64,000 nucleotides of DNA from Typha latifolia (lineage: Eukaryota; Streptophyta; Magnoliopsida; Poales; Typhaceae). Shown here one piece after another: positions 36,101 to 51,100 of this stretch; positions within the stretch are counted from its first letter, which is position 1, and each line of letters opens with the position of its first letter. The stretch covers positions 12,039,188-12,103,187 of the forward strand of contig CM034101.1 of NCBI GenBank assembly GCA_019914945.1, written 5' to 3'. The position numbers were made by a program, and so were the translations under genes. The notes under the pieces were generated by a model. It ran no database searches. It was given only the letters and a program-made list of their open reading frames with translations, and was not told where the DNA came from.

Positions 36101-39100
36101 AATATGTCAAATTCATTCAAATTGGGTCAAAATTTATATATAAACATGTTGGATAAACTTCGTTCAACTAGATTTTGGTTTTAATTATTGAGTTATTATT
36201 AATTTTAATTATATGTGTTGAATCATGTTTCTACTTGACTATTGTTATATCTTTAATAAAATAGGTTATTTACAATAGTACCTAAGGATAAAAGACTTTA
36301 ACATAAGCTTTAATACATATATTCAAACAAAAAACATGTATAAAGACCCTAAAAAATAAATTAGAGGCATACGTATGGCACACTGAACAGACACACCCCA
36401 TCCGACCGGGTTTCGACACAACACATGCTTTTGGCTCGACCATCCTTCCTTGACACAATTTCAGCTAACTCGGCCTACACTTGTTCTCGGCTAGATACAT
36501 GCCCAGTATACATTATTATGGCGTGGCTTCATCCTTCACATGATACATAACCAAACACACACTACTAGCAAGGATGCCCGCGAATACCTCCCTACCACGC
36601 CTTTGTCACTTATGTCCTTGACCCAACTCCAAAGATTTTGCAAAGGTCTATCATCGATTGCTACTTTAAAGTCCACAAACCCAGATTCTATCAACTAATA
36701 GTCCCAACTTAGCATTGCATGCCAAGCTAGTTTTGTTTGGCTTGGCGGATGAATTCATCGCTATACTGCCACTTATCATCTACGCCCTCCAACATGGAGA
36801 TTACTCGACAGCATAAGGCAATGCTTAATGATAGCATAGGAGAAACCTCCTCTAATCCCCACACCCTATTGTCATTGGACTCATGCCACAAACATTAACC
36901 CAAATCCATGTTTCTCCACAAATTTGCGTCACATACGTGAGTCATGGGGGACTCGTCCTATGTCTTGCCCCTCCTCAAAAAGATACTATCTATACAAAAT
37001 CAACACAACTGCAACATTAGCATTCCAACACGTTCGCTGACATTACAGATGGCGATCACACAATCCATTTCGCACCCAAGGAATTCAAAGTTGTTATGGG
37101 GCATTACATTCTCTCACACACCCAAGAATGAACCAAAACATTCCCTCTAGGTGTACTTCGTAAGATAATGGTTTATTGGTTTGGTTACTAATCATTCCAT
37201 CAAAAATATGTATGCATTACCACCCATCGTGTCCATTTCCTTTTTTTAATATTGATTTTCAAATACACTTTGTGTCTAACACATGTCGGAACCGTGTTTG
37301 ATGCATGTCAGTGTCGAGATACATGTCGAACACGGCCACACCTTAGGTTTTGGCATGTTCGTGCTTCCCAACTTAAAAATTATACGTATTTGAGAAGTAT
37401 CCTACAAGTCTCCAAGAATTACTATTTTATTTATATTTAAAAATTTGGATAAGTAAAAGAAGTATCTGACACGTATCGGATCAATATGAGATCCAATATA
37501 ATAAGGCTAGAGTTTAGAAGTATCGTGCTTCCTAGACTACAACTTCAACAAAGTGAAACAACCCATTCACTCCATATGATCTTAAATACATTCTTAAAGA
37601 TCGACACTTCATCACATTGATGCTTGTAAGAAAAGCTAAATGTGAGATTCTCATTTAGAACGATTTAGCATCTTAAGTTCTTAATTGATCATCACTAAAT
37701 TGTTAGTACATTATTAGTTGCACTAGCTCGCTCAAGGTTTAAGCATAGTGCAAGCATTTGATAAGGTGCACTGACATACAAAAGTACCAGGAATGCAGGA
37801 AGTCAATTCTTCACTTCTTTCCACAGACAGTATCATTACCTACTGTTTTCTTGTCTATGGTGTCAATGTCCATTGACAAAACAGGCACCATGTGTTAAAC
37901 CAACTGCTGCATATAAACTATACAGTTTTTCCAAGCCTACGTACCATGGATACAATTGACATATTTTCTGAGCATATGTTTACCTGAAATTTGTTCAATG
38001 TTGCATTAATGAAACCTTATAATTCATCACTTGCAGTGTATTTCAGTCAGATTTCATTAGATCTAAATAAGATTACTCATACCAATATTTTCACTAAAAC
38101 AACTAAGATTTTCACCACCTCATGAAAAATGGAAAATAATATTTTTTTTTTCTTTTTGCTCTTAAAATGGAACATAATAAGTTGAGAGTTGAGACATGTG
38201 AAATGTACAAGTTCACAACGATTTAATGAGAATAAAAAGATCCAACCTTACTAGCATGTCTGGAAATACAGGATATAATGGTCATTTCCACTTAGTGACA
38301 AATAATGGTACAACTTGTCATGCACCAATTAATGGCGAGGAGCTATAGTTTTTTCTTGTATTAAAGCCACCAGTAGATGTAGCTCTCTTGACAAGTTGCA
38401 TAATTATGAGAGCACAATTTAGAGATAGTTCAGAAAGTACCTATGGCGAATAAACTCTGATAATGCAGCAGCAGCAGCCTCCCTTTGAAATATTTGACTC
38501 CTATTTAGTGCTTTGCTCAAAATCATACATGTTGGTGCAACCTATGCAGTTGGATTAATGTAAACATGAAAAGGTCTTTTAGAAATTCATCTAAGCATGT
38601 GTGCACATGCATATATGCAAAAGTGTCTCTAGTAAAGGTGAAAACAGAAGGACGAGGCCTGACAAGGCAGTTAACAAGAAAACTAAGATCAAAATTAGAC
38701 TGGATGACTATTTTGGTGCAAAAGATGTCTCTCAGCAAAATACACAGTGTGATATGAAAAGGTAACTGATATCACATGCAGACAACTCATATCAAATATC
38801 ATTTGTTTCAAGCAAGTTGGAACAAAATCATGAGAAATTTTACCTCAGTTGCAGTGATGCGGACATCACTGATAGGACGCGATGGCGTGTGTACCAGCGC
38901 AGGGAGGCGCCGACGCTGATGATCCCTCCTATAGGGATCTGGTCCTGATTTTTATTTATTTAGGGTGTCTTTTGTTTATTTCCTATGTAGGGTGTCTTTT
39001 GCTTAATTCCATTGTAGGTCTATATATAGACCCGTTGTATTTCCTTTGGAACTCAATGAAAGTTTATGTGATCTGTTCTCTAGAGGATTTTGGTGTGAAA

Positions 39101-42100
39101 CCTTTTCTTAGGGTGGAGGTGTGAAACCCCATTCCTTTTCTTCTTATTCCTCTACTTCATTTTTCCTCCACCACGTTTTGCATCATGCAGCTAATACTTT
39201 TTGTTTACGTGCTTGTATAGTTTGTAAATTTTGTTTAGTTTATAACTGCAAATTAAAGCTGCTAATGCATATTACAAATTAACATAAGTTAATCTCTTTT
39301 TTAATATGTATTAGGGGTAACTGATATCACATGCAGACAACTCATATCAAATATCATTTGTTTCAAGCAAGTTGGAACAAAATCATGAGAAATTTTACCT
39401 CAGTTGCAGCTAATACTTTTTGTTTACGTGCTTGTATAGTTTGTAAATTTTGTTTAGTTTATAACTGCAAATTAAAGCTGCTAACGCATATTACAAATTA
39501 ATATAAGTTAATCTCTTTTTTAATATGTATTAGGGGTAACTGATATCACATGCAGACAACTCATATCAAATATCATTTGTTTCAAGCAAGTTGGAACAAA
39601 ATCATGAGAAAATTTACCTCAGTTGCAGTTAATACTTTTTGTTTACGCGCTTGTATATTTGGTAAATTTTGTTTAGTTTATAACAGAAAATTAAAGCAGC
39701 TAACGCATTATTACATATTAGTATAATTTAGTCTCCTTTTTAATATGTAATAGGGATTACCAGTATTTGACAAGTTATTTTGCTAAGATTCTTTCAATAT
39801 TTTCTGACATAGTTAAGTTAGCTATTTCTTTAAGCTATGGGAAACATAAACCAGGAATATTCTCAACAACCCTCTCATAACAATCTAGTGACTGGTATTA
39901 GGAATGCTGTTTCTTTTGTGCAACTTAGCAGAAACTGCTACTCCTGAACAAAAAAATATTCTGAACAGTTGCAACAGGGCATTCCTACCTACTAGGCTAC
40001 TATCTCGTAAATATCCTTATTAAAGTGCAGCATCAAAATCTGATATATTTCAGATAGGAAGGAAAAAAATAAAATAATTTTCTCAGTAATTTACCTCTTT
40101 AGGTCTCTTCATAGATGTGCAGGACGCGATCTCCTGAATAAGGTCTAACCACTTCTCTTTTTCTGTCTGTTCTCCATCTCTAGCCAAAATCTACAGGCAA
40201 ACAAAAAGTTCACACATAACTACTAAATAATGAATACATGTCCGATGATAAAAGGAGAATGGGATGCAAGAGTTGTGACCTTTCCCATTTCAATATCTCC
40301 GACACAATCACAAAATGACTGAAATGCAGCTAACAATGATCTACACAATATAATTCACAAACAAAATTACATTTAGTTATACAAACCACTTTTAGGTCTA
40401 GAAAATATTCTAGATATTAAAATCTTAATGAATTAATATGATGTCACCGTAAATGATCGATACGTCTCACTCCAGCTGGCCCATGGCAACTTCCTAGCTG
40501 AAGAATAAGTGCAGAAAGAACGGAAGAGTAACTTTGCTCAACTGCCTTCTTTCCAGTTTTACCACCCCCTCTGTGAAGTAGCATAAATTAGCAGATCCAT
40601 GAAAGAGATCATTACATACTAGCATAAAAGTTCTAACTTCTAAGCAATAATTTCCAGAAACTACACACTGTGACATGGACCTGAACAATGCAGTGACACC
40701 AAGAACAGCAGCTTGCAGAACATTGTGATCATTAGAGAGCTCACTACTGTTCTCTCCCTTCTCCAATTCATTTTGCCGAGTAGATGTCCTATTAAGCACA
40801 GAGACAATGTATTCCAGAAACAGAACTGAGAGCACCACATGCTGGGAGAATGTCTAGATAACCAAAAGAGAGAAGATATCAGGAAAAAAGATAAAACAAT
40901 TTCTGCAAGAAATATCTTTAAAAAATTTGGTTAGAAAAGATAAAATTCTCAAGATTCACATCATCTGTTAAATGTTTCCAACATTAAGATGCCAGCCATG
41001 AAATTAACCGGTTGACTTGTCAACCAGTGAGAGAACTATAAAATAAGTATAACTACAGCTACAAAATAAAACACAGAGAAAAAAGGTCCGCAACCTGTCA
41101 ACATGGAGAAGCGTCACTATTGTAATTAGACCTCTCAGATTACTCAGTTACTCAATTGACATGCTACGCCACCAGCCTTTTCTCCAACTCTTATCCTTGA
41201 TTTTGCAACTTCGTCCTAATAACATGATGTAGCTGTCTTCATATTCAAAAAGTATCAGGGACAAAGATCTTGTAATATCCAAAAAAAGGGGAAATCTCGA
41301 TTTCCCCAGCAAAATCACCAAGGGAGAAATGGTGGTAACCCTTACTCTTCTCTCTCCCCCACACCTTCTCTCTTTCCTTTCTTCTTCTTCTTCTTCTTCC
41401 TCCTTACCTCATCAAAGTGGAGACCACCTAGCAACTCCTCGGTGAGTCATATTACCCCCTTAGAAATCAATGTCAGTTTGATAAAGTACATAATCATGTA
41501 GCCTCATTTTTACTTCTTTGGCTTCGTTGGCGACTTCATGTCAATCCCACAGTGGTCCGGGGAGATTTGCGTCAATGGCCACGTTCCGTTGGTGCCCTTC
41601 GAGCATTCTAGAAGCCACTAATAGAGGCTACAACACATAGCCTACAATTGAGCTCTTCTGGTCCTCGACCGCTACCGTCATCCTTGGCTAGGGGTGTCAA
41701 AATAAACGAGCGGCTCGGGCTCGGCTTAGTTGAGCCAAGCCTAAACTTTGTTTTTGGGCTCGATTCTAATTTCGAGTCGAGCTTGGGTCAGAGCTGGCTC
41801 GCACAAACTTAGCTTGATAGGCTTGGCTTAAATATAATATTTATTAATATTATATATATATATATATTAAATAGTTTTTAGTTCAGCTTGAATAGTTCAT
41901 AGGCTTGGCTCAACCTAGCTTGGAAATAGCCTAGTTTTAGGCTCCGGGCTAGGTCAAGCTCCGTTGAGTTCGACTCGAAAATAGGCTTAGCTCGTTTACA
42001 CCCCAATCCTCAGTAACATCCAAAACCTTAAACATTTTATCCTCGTATGGAAGTGAAGCTCGAGCTTGAATCCCAAGCTAGGCTCGAAATTAATTTTGAA

Positions 42101-45100
42101 CCGAGCTTGAGCTAGAGTCGACTAGCTCAGGCTTAGCTCGTTTACAACCCTATCCTTAGTTGCATCCAACACCTTAAACATTTTCTCCTCATGTGGAAGC
42201 TTTTGATGTCTTGTGTGTGCCCTCGAGGTTGGAATCACTCTGGTGGTGATCTCCATGGTTGCCGCCTATAGAGCTCTGAGACGATCATCGTCGATCGAAG
42301 TAGGGTCGACAACTCCCCTCCCTTCGACTTCCTCTACCTTTCGATGTTGTCCTCCGCCATTTTTCAGCCACTAGAAGGTGGTGGTGGTCGCCACGGTTTC
42401 TATCAAGAGTAAGAAAAGGAGAGAGGTCGACTCAGCAGCAATGCTTGGGCCTTGACCTAGCTCGCACAAGCTAAGTGTGTAGCTCATCCCAACTTTTTGG
42501 GCTTCATTTTGGCACAAGTGTATTTAATACTTAATTTTAGAAATCTTGGTTTATTGTTAAATTAAAATATGAATTTATTTATAACAAAAATTTGAAGATA
42601 TTTAATTGAGTCATTCCACATGGACCATAGGTGAGTGGATTCACCTATGTTTTTATCCATCCTATATTTCATGAAAATATGTACGTGCTATTATACTATC
42701 AGTCTATCATATTATCCTCGTGCAATGTTATATTTCTGCAATGCTATATTTTGTGAAATATTATTCTTCGTGCATTTGGGAAAACATAAATTATGAACGG
42801 GTAGGGCTCTAAGATTAGTCCAAGGTTAGTTAGGAAATATTTTTGTGGTGACTTTAGTCTACGTTGAAGTCCAGAGGTCATACTTATTCATTTAGGTGGC
42901 TCCGGCAGGGTTATGGAACTATCTCAAACTAAACCAAAATCTCTTCCTAAGGTGACTCTAATCTCTCAACAGTTAAAACAAAAAGAATGGTGTATTTATC
43001 ACGTAATGACATCTTCTAGTGCCTCTAATTAGACTCAAGTGTCACCTCGTGGATGACTTCTAGTTGATATGGATCTATGGGCACATACCCAAAATGAGAA
43101 ATATGGCATTTATTTGAGATTGCAAAATCCCGCATAATGAGACTTAAGCATGTTATTAGTTTGTCACTCGTGTTTTATTATTTTTATCATGAGCATGCTT
43201 GGTATTATCTATTTATTATAAATAATCTTTACCTCCACTTAGAATTTAATTTTCTCTCAGTCATAGTAGTTGTTTTGGTATTATTTTGACAGACATTGAT
43301 TGTCTAACTTTGGATTTCTTTAAATTGGCTTTAAGTAATTAAATTATATTTAGCTCTTTTATATTGTGGATTTTAGAGAGTTCATGTTAAAGCTTTGTCT
43401 ATCTCAAATTCTAGTGGAGTACATATTTAACCATGATTCTAATTTCGATTTGTGATAGACATCCAATTTCAATCAAGCTGTAGTATCCAATGTAATGCAT
43501 CATTTCATTTGGTGGACCAATGCTTGGATGTTAAACTTTATGTTTGTACCTGCAAATATGTTCCTTTATATCATAGTTCTTATGCATATATCTTCTTCTA
43601 AAGACTTAGGCACATGATGGTAATTCAGTCATTGTTAGATAATTAGTTACACAAAAGCTTAAGTTGTTAGATAATGACCATAATGCACATCATAACGTTA
43701 ACATGGCCATGATGTGAAACTCCCATGCACCACAGCACAGCTGCATGAACAAATAATAGATATGAGGATGTGTGACCCTTCCACACCACATGAAAATAGA
43801 TGATATTCATGCAATGAGGCTAGATAAGATTACTTATGAACTGTAGAAAATGGCTCTCATACTTTAGATTTCGAGTAGACCTAAAAGTTTAAGCTATTAA
43901 TGGATCAATAATATATATCCATGGTTCGCAAGATCAACCAAACCCGATTGCAATCCAGGTTCGATCCGAACTCTCTCTCTCTCTCTTTCTCTGTTTCACT
44001 CTTTCCTCTCACTCTCTCTCTCCTCACTCTTTCTTTCTCTTTTTCTCTTCTTACTATATAGCCATTGTTTTTTTACGAAGGGATCTAACTTTGGCAACGC
44101 AGATCTAACTTTGGCAACGCAGATCTAACTCTAGCAAACACCGGTATGTAATTTTTAAATTTTATTTCTTTATTTCTCTCCTAGTTTTTCATTTCTTCCA
44201 CTCTCTATTTCCTTTTCTTCTCTTTTCTTCATCTTCTTCTTCTTCACTACACATCTTCTTTTTGTTTGGTTTTCTTCCCCTCGCTCTCTCTCTCTCTCTC
44301 TCTAATCTCGTCTTCTTTTCAGTTTTCATTGCACCATAATTTTTCCTTCTTCATTTTCTTATTTTTTTATCATTTTTTCTAAATTTTTAGGACCTATTCT
44401 ATATTTTTAAATAATATTTAGAAATTACGTAATTACAAAAAGTCCAATCAAATCCAGGCAACCGATATGGCCGATCCGTATTATTTTTTCAGAAGACCGA
44501 TCCCGATCCCAATTTTTTGAACCTTGTATATATCATACCATTAATAATCACATGACATCAACTCAACAAATGTTGACGTAAGTATGTAACCATTTAATTA
44601 GAAATTGAAAAGCAATTATCTGATATAGTATAGCCCAAGTATTGATGGATTCAAAATCTCACTTTATATTTGTAACTTGAATTATTAAATTAATAAATTA
44701 TCTCATCTCCACCAAGAACGCCCTACCTAAGAATGCCAACACTTCAAGAAAGAACTTATCAGAAATTATAGATATCCCTTTCTCACTGATCAGCTATGTC
44801 TTATACATTCTTGGTCATATTCAATACAGTTCAGGACAATTGATTTTTGGACAATCTCCTGCCTTAGTAGTATGCGTCTCCACTAGAACACTTTGTTTCA
44901 TGCTACTTTTTTTTTCACTAAATCTAGCTTTAGAAGACCAAATTTCTTATCTGTCTGCTTATTGGCTTCCATTTGCATGACCAATATAAAAGCCAAGTTT
45001 CATGTTTGTGTAAGTACCCTCATGAAATTTATTTGCAATACTCACATAAAATGCATCCTGCAATGGCCAGCCGCCGCGAATTCTTGATACATCCTTTGTA

Positions 45101-48100
45101 ACTATATCTCGCCCCGCAGCAGCCAGAACTTCTTTAAAGACAATGCTGGGATTGGTGCTCTCAGCCAAACATGACATCTGATGAAATCAAGGAAAGCTAG
45201 AAGATGAGCAAATTGATTTGGAAGTAAGATTTTTGTAATGATTTAATATCATATAATGGTTTGATAAACTCAACGGAGCTAATAGAAAAAGGATACAGCA
45301 TTGAGGACTTCTTGACGTGAATGTTTGTCAGTAACAGAAACAGCAGCAGAGAGCAAAGACTGACTTGTCCTATAGAATGAGAAATAATCATTATTCTGTA
45401 ACACAGCATGCAATCAACAAAAAGTTCAAGATAAAGGAAAATAACTGGCATCCAACAATAAGCCACACCTTGACACATCAGCTTCATCTAATTCATTGCC
45501 TCTCTTAGTGATGAATTCAGTGACAGCTTGAATAACACCATCTGCTGATTGTTTGATCTTATCGCATATGGCAGTAGTGCATGAATGCAGCGAGATAACC
45601 AGCTGTTCAACTCATCATTGAGGATGACACCAAGGTAATGTAGATAAGAATGTAGTATAATATGAAGCCCAGTGTACAATCTTACCTCATCTTTAGTTAG
45701 TAGAGTACAAACAGAGGTAACCACCCTGTTGAAGACTTCTGACTGATCAATAGATGCATCCTGTAAAAGATACATGAGAAATGATTCTCTATGCACTAAT
45801 TTCTGACAGAAATCTCGTAATAGACATTGTCCTCACCCTTCTAAGAATAGAAATTACATCTTCAAGAGAGGACAAGGCAGTGTAGGACACTTCTAGATCG
45901 ACATCGTTACTCGATGCTATCAGCTTTGGAAGTGACAAGGAAATGCTGAAGAATAGGCCCATGATCTGCAAAAACTATCCTTACTACAAATATTCTGGGG
46001 ATATTTCTGAAAGTGAAATGACTATTACGGTACTTCTGAAAGATAGAGGCAATAACTTAATTATTATATTAACCTGTACTGCCACCTTTCGAACTTCCGT
46101 ACTAGTATCTGCGCAACGCGGAAGATAAGCTACGATTCTCTCACCTAGGCTCAGTGAATCCCGATTTGGCAAAACAAATGCAGCTGGAAGAAAAACCCAG
46201 AAACAAAACATTGTCGTATTGGTTATTTAGTTGTCTGCCGACATGACAGAAAAAAGCAAAGGCAAATAAATGTGTGGTATTACATGGTAAGTTTGATAAG
46301 TTTCTGGGCACCCCTCGATCAACTTGCTTGGTGTGCATGGAACTAGAATGACAACCAATCCCACAGATTCCACCAGAACAAAGAACACGGAATTTCCTTA
46401 GCAACTCATATACAGCAATGCAACCTCTTCTTCGTTGATGTTCCACAGAAGATGAAACATAGCTGTCCACCTGTCTAAGAATATGCAACAACTGCTCTGC
46501 TCGACTTCGACCATCTTCACCACTGAATAAAACCAGCATTTGAATTAGGAAAAGAAAGAGATTTTGATCCGCATGATGCATCAAATGCAAGAAAAATCTG
46601 CAGTCAGCTATATACATATACATAGAAAGAATACCCATGTACAAAACCACATAGTGACAAGGAGGGAGGCATTCATATCTCATGGAACAAGCACACTCTG
46701 AATACCAGCCCATGGCCACTGATCAACCATCTAGAGCAGTAGTATTTTACAACCAAATACATCTATAAGAAAACACAGAAATTCTAATCAAACTCGAAAT
46801 ACCAGTGTATCATGTGTATCATGATATCATCACTGATCAATCCCTTAAAGAACCATTGTACATAAGAAACCATTGCACATTAGAATGAATTAATCTATAT
46901 GGAAACACGTCAAACAGTTGTTTAGAAGCACATGGCTTATATTCTTAGCTCTCATTCACTTCAGGAATAACAAAAGTCCTTGTTCTAGAATGAAACCTCT
47001 TATTTCAAAATAACAGCTAAATATCAAAATAATCATATTTCAGAATATAAATACTATCTATTAAAATTATATTTAATACTACACACTAACCGAATTACTA
47101 ATTCACTCTTAATTTGACTACAACTTCTTTTAAACATCTTATCATAATTCATTACTTCTCTCTCTTCTTTCTCAAAACATATTATTATAATTTCTCACTC
47201 CTCTTCTCATATGTTTTTATTTTACACAATAAATAAAATTCATTTTAAACAGCATAAATATCAATAACTTAATATTTCATAAAAATATGCACATTTTAAA
47301 AAGCATTATTTTTATAAATATAAATATTATAAAATCATTAATAATATAGTATTTAATTGATAAAATATTTTTTATAAATTATCCTACTATTAAAATAATT
47401 TTAATATGCACTAATAACATCAAAAATATAATATTAGATAAAATAATATATTTACTATTTAAACTATGTATTAAGCTAATTCAATCTTCCTTTTATATAA
47501 TAAAAAAAAATTTAGAAAAAAATTAATATAATGTTATCAATAATCTCATGTTTTAAGCTAAAATAAAACATATGAAAGTGTAAATATTTTAATATTATTA
47601 ATAATATTATTTTGCAAAGATATTGATCTTAAAAGCTAGAAATAGGAATTAACTCCAAAAAAGGAACTACTGATCAGATTTCCAATCTAGTTGTGAACAA
47701 AGAGAAGTATTTAAAAGCTAACTGTAGGTCGTACATTGGCTTTCATCATACTAACAAAGTGGTAAGAAACTTCTAGACCCTCGTCCATGCAATGGAAACA
47801 TATGAAAGATGGAAAGATGATATCTGAATCCATATCAAACAAAATGCTGCAGAACTTGTAGAATTTACAAGAATATATTTCATAATAAGAAACTCGAACA
47901 AAAGAATCTTCTGATATCCCAAAAGAAAAGAGCATAATCCCAACTTTGAAGTTTTCTTTCAACCCTAAGAAAATGAAGCATTTTGGATGACATTTGAAAT
48001 CATGGAAAAGAAAATATATTAATCAGATACAAAAAGCAATTAAAAAAATATTAACCACATAAAATTGGCAAAAGAACCTAGAATCAGACCGAATGAAGAA

Positions 48101-51100
48101 CTCCAAGTATGATACTATAAATACAAAGTAAAATGGTGAAATAAAATGATTATGGTGTTTCTTCATGGAAAGTAATGAGGTAGATTGCACACAACATGCT
48201 CTCTCCAAACCCTTCAATGCCGGAGGTTATTGTGATATTTCTTCCTATTCTCAGATTAGCTGTCTAATAACCTCAAAGTCTAAAACCAAACATGACTAAT
48301 ATATGTAGTAAAGAGTAAAGACCATAAAAACTGTTATACTTTTAACTGGCTGATTAAAATGTAGAAACTTATTTCTGTTACAACCAATTCAAAAAAGCTT
48401 GTCACTAATAGGCTTGCTATAAATTATCAAATTTAGTAACATAGTATCAACTATCAAGTATCTATGTGCCGCCCAACACTGTACCTGCTGTGTGGCACAT
48501 CTTGTGTCAATGGCTTGTCAGCATTAGATTCCACATTGAATCGCAAAACCCGAAGGAAATAGAGAGAAAGAGAAAGAAATCTAGCTATTGATGTTGATGC
48601 CCTTGCCGCCCTACAAACCTAGTCGAGAGCAGAGCAAGAGATAATCTGGCATCTGATCCTCTTGACCTTTCTCTCTGCTGTTGGCTAGGGTTGCAGGGCA
48701 AGGACAGCAGTGGCACCAGTTGGGCTCTACCTGATGACAGTGACACTGAAATCATTTATATAACATTAACTAGACATTTTAATTAGTTGGATATCTTAGC
48801 AAAAGAAAGAGAACTATTAATCTAATATGGCACCAAACTGGACCTAAAGTTTCATAACTACATGGAATAAAGATCTTGATATCATAGATATGGCATTTCA
48901 AAAAAGAAATAGAACATACTTCTGATGAAGCGCTTATGGAAGGACATTTTAGCATAGGTTACTCTGAAGAAATACAAAAAGTATTACCTTGTTAGAAGAA
49001 TGGCACATAACAGAGTAACAAGGTTGCATATGAGTGGTTCAACAATCTCTGAAGGCTCATTTGGCAATGCAAAAAAACCTAAAGTGGCCTGATAAGGCAA
49101 TGACATATCATTAGCATTTCATGGCAGAAATATAAACAAGCTCTACCATTTTTGACAAGGAGAGTTGGGAAAGGATTACCTTCATTACACGGTTTCTCGT
49201 TTCCATTGGTAATCTTGGTTCTAGTGAAACTAAAGTAGTGCAAGCACTTAAAGCAAGACTCTGAAGAAGAGTACATAGAAAGCAGAAAACAAAAGAGAGG
49301 ATGTCAAAAGAGTTTCAAATATGTGATTGAACAAATGAGATAATATAGTTTAAGATGAATCAAGGTGCACATATACTTGAGTACGAAGAAGCTCATCGCT
49401 TGAATCAGTGATATCATCGCTCTCATCTCTACCCATTAAAGTCAACACATAATCGAGCATCTGGTCTCTTCGTTTTAGCGGGAAGGACACACCCATTTCA
49501 GCAGCATTAATTACAGCCCGGCCTGCAGAAGGCAAAAGAGATATCAGACACCCTATACTAACATGAAGCACAGCATTGTAATGCTTCAGTTCTTCTAAAC
49601 TCTATAGACAGGAACCCCTCTCAAAAAGAGCCATAGGACAGAAAGACAAGCTTGCGGGGCTACTAGGTGATCGATACAGCTAAGACAACAGTAGAAGAGA
49701 ACTCCTCAACATGGTCTCAAGCACCAACATCTTGCCTTCAATTCATGAGACAGGGCTTACTTAGCAGGCAGCAGCATACCCAGTGCAAAGTTTATAATTA
49801 AGAAAAATTTCCTAAAACAAGTTTTGAGAAAGACTATCAACAATAACAGGTGAATGCTCTCTCAATTTCATAATAAAGAAAATAATTCTACTTGCTGATG
49901 AGGAGATCTTCAATCTTCACAACCGTTTGTCCACATTTACAAGCAATAACATAACGATCAATTAGAACTCCATCCACCAGAACCGCTCTCATCAACTCCA
50001 CTCTAGGTGAAATGATGCATTCACTCTAGAAGCCAATAATGTCGATTCAGATGCACTTCACAGGGCATAAGAACAAGGTGTCAAGCATAAGTTCTCTTCA
50101 ATGGGGCTTTTCATAATTGCAACAAAGGGCCTACCATATATGGCTACTTGTCCTCTAACTATATCACTAAATTTATGCCTTTTCTTTTGTGGATATGCTT
50201 AACTTGCACGATGTGCTTAGTTTGTCTCAAGAATTGCAAAGCGAACCCTTCCCCTTCCCGAATGAGAAGAGAACTATGGCAAGGCTGGTGATGTGCCACT
50301 GTGTGGAGAGCTCAAAGAGAGCAGAAGTGCTTTCCTTCACATTGAGTGTGAACTTCCAATTTCTCCTACATCAATGGATCATGATGTTTTCTTAAGGGGG
50401 TATTTGCAAACAAAAAAAAAACCCTTTAATTTTCAAAATAGTAAAAATAGGTCCTTGCGTGCATCTCTTATATAAATTATACATTTCATTATAAAAATGT
50501 GTGCATCTATTATAAAAAAATAAACATATTAAGTTTTAAGAGCCCAATCTTGCTATTACTAAAACAGCCTTTTTTCCTGTAAATAGCCATTTCTTGAGTA
50601 CTAAACCTGATGTTAACTAAATCACACCTAGGCAAGCGTTTGTGCAAATGCATAAAAAATTGGCATATTTTTAAAAAAATTCCATCTCATATCTTGCCTA
50701 ACACCCAATCTCTAAGTTACCTTCTGACAATGATCAATCCACTAGAAAAAATTAACTGATGAAACTTTAATTGCTTTCTGGATGATGTAGGTTCAAATAA
50801 TGCAACAGCCTGCATATCAGGGTTAATAACAGATTGTTTTCACTGGTCTAGCCTTAGTTTAGACATCAAAAGAACAAGTAAATCTGGAAGACAGATGCAA
50901 AATAATAAGCCATAACAATGCACACGAGCATGACCCTCTTTATATTCCATAAATTGTGGAATAATATACTCCAAAGAACCAAAACTTAATAATTATTGTT
51001 TTAAAGATCAAAAGAGAAGATCACCTAGTAGATCAATTGCAGTAATGACAGCTTGCTTTGCAGTGGGATGTTGCACATGAAGTAGCCTTGAGAGCATGTT

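Noticed and set aside
35098..37150. Host gene in the C-rich intron blocks
   Set aside because: Frames are short, Pro/His/Ser-rich and unsupported by splice sites or recognisable domains; repeat-like DNA is more likely.
38761..38860. Extra SGR6 exon ending at CTGAG|GTAAAA
   Set aside because: The flanking exons (40095-40190 and 38441-38541) join without missing residues relative to the family, and the donor-like site lies in a tandem repeat with no matching coding sequence.
38882..39124. 80-codon frame with hydrophobic segments
   Set aside because: Lies entirely within the 331-bp solo LTR.
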